Virus record (IMG/VR): IMGVR_UViG_3300032895_000397
Span: 1 to 31,164 of that record
Direction: 5' to 3' (one strand)
Length of the DNA stretch: 31,164 bases
From: a virus
Shown: positions 15,307 to 23,862 of the stretch, one piece after another
How the letters are laid out: each line of letters starts with the position of its first letter
How positions within the stretch are numbered: position 1 is the stretch's first letter
The notes under the pieces: generated by a model
What the model was told of the DNA's origin: nothing
The model's database searches: none
The model's input: only the letters and a program-made list of their open reading frames with translations
Position numbers and translations under genes: made by a program

Positions 15307-15629
15307 TGTCGGACTGGCCCACCATCGACGCGGCTGCGACCGCCGTCATGCAGCAGACGTTCGGGGAGCCGGTCGTGTATCAGCCAGTGCAATCTGGCGC
15401 GCCGGTTGGCGATCCCCTGACGGTCACGGCGGTTCGCCATGCACGGTTGCGCGAGGAGTCGGGCGCGACCGGCAACTTCGAAGAAATCTCGGTGAATCCG
15501 TCCGACTTTCCGAATCCGCCGGCGAAGGGTGATTGGGTCACTGCCTGGGGCACGCAGTACGTGGTGACGGCGGTGCGCCAGCCCGACGCCTACGGCATGA
15601 TCGCTGTCACCTTGCTTCAACGCTCGTGA
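15306..15629 (+). CDS. Head-tail connector protein, gpFII-like candidate (107 aa)
   Basis: This small beta-rich protein (VTAVRHARLREESG, then NPSDFPNPPAKGDWVTAWG, then TQYVVTAVR) sits where lambda-like phages encode the connector that attaches the tail. The family match is from size, position and the strand pattern of a GDWV loop, so it is moderate. The start overlaps the previous stop, and its own stop overlaps the next GTG as GTGA. Confidence 0.65.
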   Translation: MSDWPTIDAAATAVMQQTFGEPVVYQPVQSGAPVGDPLTVTAVRHARLREESGATGNFEEISVNPSDFPNPPAKGDWVTAWGTQYVVTAVRQPDAYGMIAVTLLQRS

Positions 15630-16129
15630 TCAATCCGAAAACAATCATCTGCGCGTGGGTCACGGCGCTTCAGTCCTGCCCGGATCTGGTTACCGCGCTC
15701 GGCGGCGAGCCGGCCAACATCCGGTCATTCATGGAAGGGCTTGCCACCGACAACAATCTGCGGCTGGCCATCTTGCAGATGCCGCCGGGCTCGATCCTGG
15801 TTGCCTGGAACGGGACCACGCCGCGGCGCCTCTCTGGCGGCGCGCTGCACTTCGCGCATCGCTTCTCGATTTACCTGCGCGCGCCGGAACAGAATGCCTC
15901 GGCAACGTATGCCGATCTGTTCTGGCTTTTCGTGAGCGCGGTTCCAACGGGCGCGCCGTCGTGGTCATCGCTTCTGCATTTTCAGATCGACCCCGGCTGT
16001 TACCCGATGGACCTGGATCTTCCGTCCGCGCAGCGAAACACGGTTGTGGTCGCCGCGGACGGGACAACGCTAGATTACTTCGAAGTGCAAGCAACGCTGG
16101 TGGAACAAGGCAATCCCGGCGGTGAATGA
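15626..16129 (+). CDS. Tail completion protein candidate (167 aa)
   Basis: The GTG start at 15626 overlaps the previous stop. The longer frame from 15533 would duplicate the upstream gene in another frame and is rejected. The sequence contains AWVTALQSCPDLVTALGG and a beta-rich half with SIYLRAPEQNASATYADLFW. Its length and place, after the connector and before the tail tube, fit tail terminator or gpZ/gpU-type proteins, but no strong family motif is visible. Confidence 0.65.
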   Translation: MINPKTIICAWVTALQSCPDLVTALGGEPANIRSFMEGLATDNNLRLAILQMPPGSILVAWNGTTPRRLSGGALHFAHRFSIYLRAPEQNASATYADLFWLFVSAVPTGAPSWSSLLHFQIDPGCYPMDLDLPSAQRNTVVVAADGTTLDYFEVQATLVEQGNPGGE

Positions 16130-16140
16130 GGAGAACGTTT

Positions 16141-16299
16141 ATGGATTGGGTGTTCATGGAATCACCGACGGGCGAAGTAAAGGAAGTCGAGGCGACCGCC
16201 GCAGCGCTCACGCCGCTCATGGTCGCTGGGTGGCGTCAGGTTCCCGCGCCGCCGGCAACCGGCCCGAAAACGGCAGCTCCGGCTGAGGAGAAAAAGTAG
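16141..16299 (+). CDS. Small acidic-to-basic ORF before the tail tube (52 aa)
   Basis: An ATG with GAGGAG 7-10 nt upstream begins a 52-residue protein: MDWVFMESPTGEVKEVE, a hydrophobic Ala/Leu stretch, then a Pro/Ala tail ending EEKK. The stop is 1 nt before the tail-tube ATG. The strong ribosome site and tight packing make it a real gene. Short ORFs at this point in siphophages are common and have no assigned function. Confidence 0.7.
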   Translation: MDWVFMESPTGEVKEVEATAAALTPLMVAGWRQVPAPPATGPKTAAPAEEKK

Positions 16300-16300
16300 C

Positions 16301-17329
16301 ATGGCAAACATCAATGAACTGCTGAACGGATGGGGCTTCGGCAAACAGACCGCGATCGGTACAGCGAACGCGTCCACCGCGATCTGGCGTCACACGAATC
16401 TCAATACGAAGCCGTGGGCCAAGGTTCCGATGAACGAGGATGACCGGGCTGAGATCGGCAAAGGCCACGAGTTCCCGACGCAGCTTTTCAAGTCGCATTA
16501 CAACATGCCGACTTACGAGCTCTCGAAGTACGCCTCGTCGGAGATTCTCGCCTGGGCGCTGGCGTTCTCGCTCGGCAACGTCACGGTGAGCGGCAGCGGC
16601 CCGTACACGTACACGATCATCCCCGCGCTGGGCGCCACGAACCCGACCGGCCTCGAGCTGCCGTACTTCTCGTTCGTGCAACAGATCCGGCCCGGCGGCT
16701 CGGCGGTGCTCGATGAAATGTTGGTCGGATGCGCCGTGAAGGGATGGAAGCTGTCGATCAAGAATAGTCCCGGTCGCGCCAGCGCGATGATTTCCGCTGA
16801 GTGTGTCACGACCGGCCAGTACACCTCGCCCAGTGGGATCACGCTTCCCGCCGTTTATTCACCGCACGAATTCAACGCGGGGATGATCACCGCGCTGACG
16901 TTCAACGGCATCAACTACCTTTCCGGCGGCAGCGCGAAGGATTTCGTGTCGATGGACGCTTCCTGGGAGAACAACTTCCGGCCTGGCTTCTTCCCTGGCT
17001 CGGGAACCCAGGACGGCTACCAGATCCAAGGACGTTTCGAATGGGGCGATCGCGTCTTCGCGGTGCAGTTCGTGGTGCGCGTCGAGTCCGGGTCAGCCGA
17101 ATATTCCAACCTGATCAACCTGACGACCGGAACGGCGACGTTCACCATGACCCGCGACGCCAACAACTCCTTCACGATGCTCATCCAAAAGATGGGCTTC
17201 AACGTTGCCGAGCTGTCGAACACGGACGGGATCGTGACGCTCCAGATCACCGGGGTTCAACTTTTTGACCCCACGAACGGTCTGGTAACGATGACGGTCA
17301 CCACGCCCCAGGTGGGCATCTGCCAATAG
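16301..17329 (+). CDS. Major tail tube protein (342 aa)
   Basis: This protein forms the stacked rings of the tail tube. It is beta-rich and hydrophilic, with no signal peptide, and has a repeating architecture: a first half ending near YTIIPALGATNPTG, and a second half with SMDASWENNFRPGFFPGSG and a final LQITGVQLFDPTNG strand. The size, abundance-type codon use, strong AGGAGA ribosome site and position before the chaperone genes support the call. At 342 residues it is longer than lambda gpV, suggesting an extra domain. Confidence 0.82.
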   Translation: MANINELLNGWGFGKQTAIGTANASTAIWRHTNLNTKPWAKVPMNEDDRAEIGKGHEFPTQLFKSHYNMPTYELSKYASSEILAWALAFSLGNVTVSGSGPYTYTIIPALGATNPTGLELPYFSFVQQIRPGGSAVLDEMLVGCAVKGWKLSIKNSPGRASAMISAECVTTGQYTSPSGITLPAVYSPHEFNAGMITALTFNGINYLSGGSAKDFVSMDASWENNFRPGFFPGSGTQDGYQIQGRFEWGDRVFAVQFVVRVESGSAEYSNLINLTTGTATFTMTRDANNSFTMLIQKMGFNVAELSNTDGIVTLQITGVQLFDPTNGLVTMTVTTPQVGICQ

Positions 17330-17338
17330 GAGAATTTC

Positions 17339-17947
17339 ATGGAAACAGAAAAGAATTCTGGCTTCGACGTTTCGAAGCCGTTTGTTGTGCCGATTTTGTC
17401 GGGCGGCGAGAAGCGTTGCGAGGTGCGGTTCCCAACGGATGACGAATGGTGTGCCTGGGCGCGTGCGCAGCGCACGGTGCGGCATTTCCTCGGGCGCGGA
17501 AAATCACAGAGCGAGGACGTGGACCTGCCGAAGATCAACGCGGAGCTGTTCGCCAAAATCCGCATCGACAAAGATGGCCCCGAGTTCGATGACGCCGAGG
17601 CTGGCATGGTGATCGGCCGCATTGAACGTTGTGCCGTGGCGAGTGTCGAGCGCGAGGGCATCAACTATCGAATCGAAATGAAGGTCCCCGGCGCGCGTGT
17701 GATTCACGTGTTGCGGATGCCAACCGCCAAGGAGATGCAGGATCACGAACGAGCTTCGACCAGCATCGTGGCCGCGCGGCGGTCGGTCGAGACGCGAGCA
17801 TTCTTGGAACCAAGCGGTGCGCTCTACGATAAGTTGCATGTCTCGCACGACGGTTACGTCGGTTCCGTCCCGATCGTGCACAAATCCGCTGCCGTCTCTG
17901 AGGTCATCGCGCAATTGGCGATCGAGGCGGATGATGACCCGGAATGA
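17339..17947 (+). CDS. Tail assembly chaperone candidate, gpG-like (202 aa)
   Basis: The gene follows the tail tube directly, where lambda-like phages encode a chaperone for the tape measure. The protein is hydrophilic and acidic (DDEWCAWARAQRTVRHFLG, then DDAEAGMVIGRIERC, ending IEADDDPE). The ATG has TAGGAGA 8-10 nt upstream. Its end overlaps the next gene as ATGA. No slippery heptamer was found near its end, so the classical -1 frameshift seems replaced by simple coupling. Confidence 0.65.
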   Translation: METEKNSGFDVSKPFVVPILSGGEKRCEVRFPTDDEWCAWARAQRTVRHFLGRGKSQSEDVDLPKINAELFAKIRIDKDGPEFDDAEAGMVIGRIERCAVASVEREGINYRIEMKVPGARVIHVLRMPTAKEMQDHERASTSIVAARRSVETRAFLEPSGALYDKLHVSHDGYVGSVPIVHKSAAVSEVIAQLAIEADDDPE

Positions 17948-18342
17948 CGGCGCCCGGCGACTGGCCGGAGGAGCCGAGCGTTCGTTTCCTGATCCGGTCG
18001 GTACTGAACCAAGCGACCCTGTGCGGGCGTGAAGAAGACTGTCCTGACAGCGTCTTCCGATGCCGAACGTGCGGATACTCAGCTCAGACGGAGTTGGATG
18101 GCTGCCCCGCCTGCGGCGCGGATTGGAAGGCCATCGATGTCAGCCATGGGCCGAGCTGTCCGAAGAACCGGCTCGAAGAGGCGATGGACTCTCCGAACGG
18201 CTCTCTCGTGCGCCGGTGCTTCCGCATTCTGAACGCGAAGAGCATGGGGCTGACGATCACGCTGGCGGATATCACGGACGAGGAATTCCGCGTGTTGGAA
18301 CGGATCGAAGCCGAACGCCAGAAGCATATCTGCAGGCAATGA
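17944..18342 (+). CDS. Zinc-ribbon tail assembly protein, second chaperone candidate (132 aa)
   Basis: The N-terminal half has a CRTCG...CPACG zinc ribbon (Cys residues spaced C-x2-C-x12-C-x2-C) plus further Cys at the start. The C-terminal half ends with a helix pair typical of the second tail chaperone (TITLADITDEEFRVLERIE). It starts at ATG 17944, overlapping the previous stop. At its end, ATGA at 18339-18342 begins another frame that is cut by the cargo insertion. The combination of a zinc ribbon and tail chaperone is unusual, so the function is an inference from position. Confidence 0.6.
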   Translation: MTAPGDWPEEPSVRFLIRSVLNQATLCGREEDCPDSVFRCRTCGYSAQTELDGCPACGADWKAIDVSHGPSCPKNRLEEAMDSPNGSLVRRCFRILNAKSMGLTITLADITDEEFRVLERIEAERQKHICRQ

Positions 18343-18444
18343 GGGCGGCGAAGCCGGGCTTTCGCAACGGCAGGTCAAATTCCGGTCCGACATTCCGTCC
18401 CGACGAGCCACTCGAGTTCGATGCGGGAATCCAGAGCTTCGAAG
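18339..18444 (+). pseudogene. 5' fragment of a coupled phage ORF, cut by the HEPN cassette
   Basis: An ATG at 18339 overlaps the previous stop as ATGA and opens a frame with phage-like codons for about 35 residues (RAAKPGFRNGRSNSGP, then RPDEPLEFDAGIQSFEA). It then runs antisense into the HEPN gene, where codon use becomes irregular, until a stop at 18740. Upstream of the gene at 19800, a frame ending FLSFGFRATFCGR and a stop at 19796-19798 could be the other end. It could also simply be non-coding. Confidence 0.3.
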
Positions 18445-19695
18445 CTACGGTTTCGCCCATGGCACAGCATCGACTGCCCCGACCCAGCGCTGAGCCCGCG
18501 TCCGATCCGAATATACTCCAGAGAAGGAAAGCATTCGAAGGAGGACGAGCTCTACATACCACTCAGCCAGCCTCCAAGCGTCGTAATACGGGAGTCGCTT
18601 CTGGGTGCTGGGGTGTACCAGTAGGTTACGCACGGCGGCGAGCGCCTTTGGCCCATCGCTCCAATTCAATTCTTTCGCTTTGCAGTAAAGATCCGTTAGC
18701 CCTGGAGGAATATTGGTTGGTATTTTGCAGCTCTCAATGAGAAGCCGGAGCTGGTCATCGCCAGGCAATCTACCAAATCCTTCGCGCGAGAGTGCTCTCC
18801 GCTCTACCACGAAGAACTGCCAAGAGAGGAGTTCGAGGGCAGCTTGGAGCAAAACGATTCCACCATCAACGCCGGCGGCGAGACCGGTCGAACGGAGATA
18901 CCAGTACAGTGACGAGTGAAATGTCTCGGCGCGCTCTGCGTTTTTACGAAGCTCGCAGGCACCAGAAAGAACTTCAGCTAGCGTTTGGCCGTTGTGGGTG
19001 TCGAACCAGGTTTCTATTCTGCCGAGGTTTGGGTGTAAAGGTCTGGTGCCCCACTCTTTCCAGACAATCTGTTGATCTTTTCCAAAACCGCTGACCAGCA
19101 CTGGCGCGACCCAGCGTCCTGCAGCAAATGACATCACGTCGTGAACGATATCCAATAGGTGATGCGCTTCTTTGGCGCTAAATGCCTCATTGTCGCTCTT
19201 ACGCATAACGCAAGAGTGAGTTATTAAGTGAAGCGGCGACCGAAATGCCTTTATATCAGGAGATTGCCGCGGCGGCCGAATTTCGAGATGCCAACCTGCT
19301 GCGTCCAGATCCAAGTGATCCTCTGGGAGGCGAGACGACGGGGTCCCTAGTGTGCAAAAACTGGGAAAGTTGATCAAATCGAAGTGGACCTCGATCAATT
19401 CGTCCGACCGACCTACCTCAATGGGCTCTCTCGCAGCGCAGAGCGCGACTATTCCGTCATTTGCCGAGGCAAAAAACGCTTCACAATTGACGTCAGCGTG
19501 GACGAGGTGGATAGAGAGCCGCTGCTGCGAGCCCCACACTCGCAACGGATGGAGGCCCGTTAATTTGAACGACAACCGTGGACGGGGCTCGGTATCCAAC
19601 ACAATATCGCAGGGCAGTTTCTGTGCCTCGTCGCGGATCACAAATTCAGCTTCGTCCTTATCGAGATGAATGGTGGCAGAAGTTGAATCCAGCAT
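18445..19695 (-). CDS. HEPN-domain protein, likely RNase of ApeA-like type (416 aa)
   Basis: The C-terminal third (residues about 280-410) is a helical HEPN-like domain with the catalytic R-x4-H motif as RNLLVH (R356-H361), preceded by helices with LLQAALELLSWQFFVV. HEPN domains with this motif are metal-independent RNases in many toxins and anti-phage proteins. The N-terminal 230 residues are a beta-rich domain of the kind paired with HEPN in ApeA-like proteins (an inference from architecture, not a motif match). The gene is on the strand opposite to all tail genes, is visibly more A+T-rich, and has a TGCTATTGT extended -10 11 nt upstream. It is the best candidate for a prophage-carried abortive infection gene. 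Confidence 0.75.
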   Translation of the reverse strand: MLDSTSATIHLDKDEAEFVIRDEAQKLPCDIVLDTEPRPRLSFKLTGLHPLRVWGSQQRLSIHLVHADVNCEAFFASANDGIVALCAAREPIEVGRSDELIEVHFDLINFPSFCTLGTPSSRLPEDHLDLDAAGWHLEIRPPRQSPDIKAFRSPLHLITHSCVMRKSDNEAFSAKEAHHLLDIVHDVMSFAAGRWVAPVLVSGFGKDQQIVWKEWGTRPLHPNLGRIETWFDTHNGQTLAEVLSGACELRKNAERAETFHSSLYWYLRSTGLAAGVDGGIVLLQAALELLSWQFFVVERRALSREGFGRLPGDDQLRLLIESCKIPTNIPPGLTDLYCKAKELNWSDGPKALAAVRNLLVHPSTQKRLPYYDAWRLAEWYVELVLLRMLSFSGVYSDRTRAQRWVGAVDAVPWAKP

Positions 19696-19706
19696 AGACT
19701 CAACTC

Positions 19707-19712
19707 ACAATA
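19707..19712 (-). promoter_or_regulatory. Putative extended -10 of the HEPN gene
   Basis: On the minus strand TGC-TATTGT (hexamer 19712-19707) ends 11 nt before the ATG at 19695. This would give a 5' leader of only a few nucleotides. No clear -35 is visible, which is usual for extended -10 promoters. Confidence 0.45.
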
Positions 19713-19799
19713 GCAGTCGTTTACCACCGGTGCATCGGAGACCGACCGCCACCGATTCCTATCGTTCGGCTTTCGTGCAACATTCTGCGGAAGGTAGTC

Positions 19800-20258
19800 A
19801 TGGCCAGATTCCAAACCGTCCTCAAACGCGCCCGCTTCGTCTACTCCCCTTACACCGCGACCGAGATGCAGGGCTTCGGGCAGGTGCTCGCGGATGCGAT
19901 CCGGGCGCGCATCCAGAGCGGGCAGAACATCTACGACCAAGCTGCCGCGCCGCTGAAGCCAGGTCTTCCGGGCCGGCGCGGGTATCCCGACTACAAGATT
20001 GCGCGCGGTCTCCAGCCCATTCGCGATTGGACCTGGAGCGGGCACACCATGCGCTGCCTCAAGGTTTTGACCGCGAATGAGAATCGAGCGGCCATCGGGT
20101 TTCTCGACGAGGCGCTGCCCGGACGGCGGCAGACGGCATCGCAGATCGCATTTTTTAATAACCAGCGTGAGCGCCAGTGGGGAGTGTCGCCGCGGGATCG
20201 GGAAGCCGTGCTCGCGGCGTTTCTCGCGCGTCCTTTCGTGAGCGTCAAGGCAGCGTAA
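19800..20258 (+). CDS. Phage virion morphogenesis-like protein (152 aa)
   Basis: The sequence (MARFQTVLKRARFVY, then DAIRARIQSGQNIYDQAAAPLKPG, then DWTWSGHTMRCLKV and FLDEALPGRRQTASQIAFFNNQ) resembles Mu gpG-type virion morphogenesis proteins, which act in tail or head completion. The lengths agree. The ATG has GGAAGG 6-10 nt upstream. Its TAA is directly followed by the tape measure ATG. Placement between chaperone and tape measure genes is not the usual lambda position. Confidence 0.65.
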   Translation: MARFQTVLKRARFVYSPYTATEMQGFGQVLADAIRARIQSGQNIYDQAAAPLKPGLPGRRGYPDYKIARGLQPIRDWTWSGHTMRCLKVLTANENRAAIGFLDEALPGRRQTASQIAFFNNQRERQWGVSPRDREAVLAAFLARPFVSVKAA

Positions 20259-23200
20259 ATGGCAGATCAGGCGGAAAAAGTAATCCTCGAAGCCGAGGAG
20301 CAGCCGGTACTCGACTCAGTCGGCAGGGCCAACGCCGCCCTCGATAGTTTCGAGAAGAAGGCGGAATCGTCGAACACAAAGGTGATCCGCATTTCGGATC
20401 AGACTCGATCGAGTGTCCAGCGGCTCATCGCGTCGCTTGAAAAGCAAGCGGAGACTTACGGCAAGACCGGCGTCGAGCGTCTGATCTCGCAGCGCGATCA
20501 ACTGTTGCAGCGCTACAGCCGGGAACCGCAGGCCATCGATGCCATCACGAAGTCCTACGAAAAGATGATCTCGGTCGAGGAGCGCGGCCACGCCTCAGTT
20601 TCGAAGCTCGGGCTGGCGATGAAGGACGTTTTCGAGGGGCGCACGAATTACGCCGGCGTGGAAGTCGGCAAATTCATCGGGAGTCTGTCCGGGATGGCGG
20701 CGGTCGCTGCCGGGGCGGGTGCGGCGCTGCTCGGACTCATCGCTGGCGCCCTGGAGTCGGTCAAGAGTCTGGGCCAATACGGCGTCGCGGTGCGGGACGT
20801 TGAACTCCGAACCGGCCTGACGGCGAAAGAGGTCGGCGATTTCACCTTTGCCGCGCGCGCCGCCGGGCAGGAAGTTTCGGTTTTCGAGCGCATGATGCGC
20901 GGGCTTTCGCAGGCGGCCGACGACACGTCGAAGGAAGGCGAAAAGGCGCGCGCCACAATGGAAAAGTTGGGCGTCAGCCTGGTGGATGCGGACACGGGCG
21001 CGTTGAAACCGACTTCCCAGGTGCTGGAGGAAATCTCGGACGGGCTGTCGAAGCTGCCCACCGCTTACGAGCGGAACGCGGCGGCGATGGCGTTGTTCAA
21101 GCGCGCCGGTATCGAGGCGATTCCGGTGATTACGGAGCTGTCGGAAAATCTCCGTGTTGCCCGCGAGCACGGCTATGGTCCCAGCGAGGAAGAGGTCCAG
21201 CGTTTCACCGAGTATCAGCGCCAGGTGACCGAAGCGGAGATGTCCTGGGAGAAATTCACGCGCAGCATCAAGGAGCCGCTCGCGGCTACCGTGGTCGTGA
21301 CGGTCAAATGGCTGAAGACGGCGTCCGACATGGCGTCGCTTCCCGGGCAGCTTCTCGGCGACCTACTGTTCAGCAAGAAGGCGAAGCCTGTCGACGTCGA
21401 GATGCAAGAAACGGAGGGCTGGGGCTACGGCGCGACCATGTCCCGGCAGGCGCATGAGCGCGAGCAGTCTGGCCTGGCGCAGAACGATCAACTGGTCGCC
21501 GCGGCGAAGGCCGCCACCGATACAAGCAAGCAATTGGAAACGGCAGAGAAGAAGCTCTCTGATCTTCAGTCTCAACTCAAGACCGGCGTCATGCCGTCGG
21601 TGAACGAGCCGGTTCTGAAACAGATCACCGAGCAGCGCCAGATCATCGCCAGCATAAAGGCCAGAACCGAGGCGGCCAAGGAACTGAAGGATTGGGAGCG
21701 CCAGGCCGCCGAGTTCGAGAAAAAGGGCGATGAATCGGAACTGGACGCGACCGCCAAAATCTACTATCAGCGCGACCAGCTTCTGAAGCAGGCCGAAAAG
21801 GTGAAGGCGTCGGAAACCGAGATCGCGGCGATCCGCAAGTCGGCCGATCAGCAGGCGTCCGTCCTTTATAAGAAGGCCCAGGATGACTTCGAAAAGTACG
21901 ACGCTCAGCAGCAGATCGAGCGAAACAAGCGTGCGCTCGCGCTGATGGCGCCTTCGAAGGAACAGATGAAGGAGTGGGAGGAAGGTTTCGCCGCGCAGGA
22001 AAAGATTGAAGACATCGGGGTCCAGGCGCAGCGCGATGAACTGCGGCGGCGCGCATCGCGGGCGGCGCGGATGGCTGAATTGAGCGGCGGCAGCGACGAG
22101 GAAGTCGCGCAACAGACTTATGAGACGCGCATCAAGCTCGCCGTTCAGTTGGCGAATATCGAAGCGGAACGCGTCTCGAAGGAGGAGAACGCGGCGAAGC
22201 GCTCCGTGCTGGCGGCGCAGGCGCAGAAGGATCTGTTTGGAGAACTCGCGCAGGCGCAGGACCAGTTCGACGAAAAGCGGGCCGAGATGCAGCAGAAACG
22301 TGAGCAGGAGTTGCAGTCGCAGATCGACGGTTTGCAGAAGCAGGCTGAGAAACTGATCGACGTTCTGTTCACCAAGCCGGCGAAGTTCGGCAAGGACCTG
22401 CTGAACACGATCCACTCCGCGGTGCTCAAGCCTGTTACCGAGACGCTGAGTGGCGCGGTGGCGAACGTGCTGCATCCGGTTATCTACGGATCGGACGGGC
22501 GCGGCGGAATCAAGGGGATGCTGCGCGGGACGTCGCAGGATCCGGTGCGTGTCTCGACCGACATGAACACGGCAGCGACCATGCAGAACAGCGCGGTGAT
22601 GGCTAGCATGACGGCGATCCTTGCGGCTGGTATTGGAATCGCGGCTCCGTCCGTTTCGAGTGGCGCTATCGGGGTTCCGTCCATATCGATCCCGGCGATT
22701 TCGGCTCCGGCGAGCACCAACGTAAGTTTTCCGGCGATCTTCGGCGGCGGCATCTCATTAGGTGGAACATCGACGGCGGGAGGCGGCGGGTCGACCAGTG
22801 CTTCCGCGACGAGCGCACCCGATCTTCGTGACCTTCCGTTGCGTTCCGTTCCCCGTCCCGGCTTCAACCCGCTGGGATTGCTATTTCCTGGTTCCAGCCA
22901 CGGCGTGGGAGGGAGCGCCGCAAGCATCTTCAAGCCGGGCGGCATCAGCGACGTCCTAGGAAATCTGAAAAACTCCGTCTACAACTCCGGCGGCATCATC
23001 ATGGGGCCGGGGGTCGGGACCACCGCGGCCGGAATCGGCGGGCCTTTGGGTGCGGTTGCGGGCGTCGCCTCCAGCCCGGCCGCGGGCATGGCCGGCCTGA
23101 TGCTGGGCATGAACGGAGTCCAGCGCCAAGGCGTGGGAGGAACGATCGAGGCCGGTCTGGGCGGCGCGCTGGCGGGCTTTTCCCTTGGCTCGCAGATCGG

Positions 23201-23828
23201 TTCGCTTGGTGGCCCGATGGGAGCGGCGATCGGCGCCGGGGCCGGTGTTCTCGCCGGCGTGATCAGTTCCGTGTTCTTCGAAAATCCGCAGACGAAAGCT
23301 CACGACGACATCCAGAGCATCTACGGCGTGAACATCCCGAAGAACAGCGGCACGATCAAGCAGGTGGTTCAGATCGCGCAGTCACAGTTCGGCGGTGACA
23401 TCGCGGTGGCCGTGCGGTCGCCGAGCGTCCGTCAACTCGTGATGTTGTACTCCGAGGCGACGGGGCAAAAGATGCCGCTTTCGGCCACCACGCCGTACGC
23501 CGGCAGTTTGGTCGAGCAGGGCGGCAATCTCTATCAGCAGGCCAGCTACCAGGATGGTCAGGCCCACGTTTACGCTTCGAACATCCCAACGCTCGGCGGG
23601 ATCTCCGCGGGCGTCTATCCGACGCCGGGCAATCCGAACACGGCTGGCGGCACCGGCGCGACGTATCTGTCGCTGAACGTCAGCGGCTCGGACGCGGCGA
23701 ATTTCATGACCGGCCAGTTCGTGACTCCGCAGTTCGTGACCGACCAGGCGATGGCGGCGCAGTATTCGAGCTACGGGCGCACCCAGCAATCGGCCAACAT
23801 GCAGTTGCCCGGCCTAACCGTATCCTGA
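20259..23828 (+). CDS. Tape measure protein (1189 aa)
   Basis: This is the protein that sets tail length. Residues about 5-110 are helical. Residues about 120-360 form a TP901-type core with a hydrophobic segment (GMAAVAAGAGAALLGLIAG). Residues about 400-700 are long coiled coil rich in Glu, Lys, Gln and Ala. Residues about 780-1000 are Gly/Ser/Ala-rich with several hydrophobic segments, as is usual for proteins that may enter the host membrane during ejection. The C-terminal 150 residues are more polar. At about 0.15 nm per residue (known rule) the tail would be about 180 nm. The start is directly after the previous stop. Confidence 0.93.
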   Translation: MADQAEKVILEAEEQPVLDSVGRANAALDSFEKKAESSNTKVIRISDQTRSSVQRLIASLEKQAETYGKTGVERLISQRDQLLQRYSREPQAIDAITKSYEKMISVEERGHASVSKLGLAMKDVFEGRTNYAGVEVGKFIGSLSGMAAVAAGAGAALLGLIAGALESVKSLGQYGVAVRDVELRTGLTAKEVGDFTFAARAAGQEVSVFERMMRGLSQAADDTSKEGEKARATMEKLGVSLVDADTGALKPTSQVLEEISDGLSKLPTAYERNAAAMALFKRAGIEAIPVITELSENLRVAREHGYGPSEEEVQRFTEYQRQVTEAEMSWEKFTRSIKEPLAATVVVTVKWLKTASDMASLPGQLLGDLLFSKKAKPVDVEMQETEGWGYGATMSRQAHEREQSGLAQNDQLVAAAKAATDTSKQLETAEKKLSDLQSQLKTGVMPSVNEPVLKQITEQRQIIASIKARTEAAKELKDWERQAAEFEKKGDESELDATAKIYYQRDQLLKQAEKVKASETEIAAIRKSADQQASVLYKKAQDDFEKYDAQQQIERNKRALALMAPSKEQMKEWEEGFAAQEKIEDIGVQAQRDELRRRASRAARMAELSGGSDEEVAQQTYETRIKLAVQLANIEAERVSKEENAAKRSVLAAQAQKDLFGELAQAQDQFDEKRAEMQQKREQELQSQIDGLQKQAEKLIDVLFTKPAKFGKDLLNTIHSAVLKPVTETLSGAVANVLHPVIYGSDGRGGIKGMLRGTSQDPVRVSTDMNTAATMQNSAVMASMTAILAAGIGIAAPSVSSGAIGVPSISIPAISAPASTNVSFPAIFGGGISLGGTSTAGGGGSTSASATSAPDLRDLPLRSVPRPGFNPLGLLFPGSSHGVGGSAASIFKPGGISDVLGNLKNSVYNSGGIIMGPGVGTTAAGIGGPLGAVAGVASSPAAGMAGLMLGMNGVQRQGVGGTIEAGLGGALAGFSLGSQIGSLGGPMGAAIGAGAGVLAGVISSVFFENPQTKAHDDIQSIYGVNIPKNSGTIKQVVQIAQSQFGGDIAVAVRSPSVRQLVMLYSEATGQKMPLSATTPYAGSLVEQGGNLYQQASYQDGQAHVYASNIPTLGGISAGVYPTPGNPNTAGGTGATYLSLNVSGSDAANFMTGQFVTPQFVTDQAMAAQYSSYGRTQQSANMQLPGLTVS

Positions 23829-23862
23829 CCTTCTCGTTTTTCCGACCACAAGGATTCGCTCT

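Noticed and set aside
17900-17960. Programmed frameshift between the tail chaperone genes
   Set aside because: No slippery heptamer is visible near the overlap; the ATGA coupling explains the arrangement.
21363-22475. Minus-strand Leu/Arg-rich frame of 370 codons
   Set aside because: It is antisense to the coiled-coil part of the tape measure gene; Leu-rich shadows of Glu/Lys/Gln coiled coils are expected.
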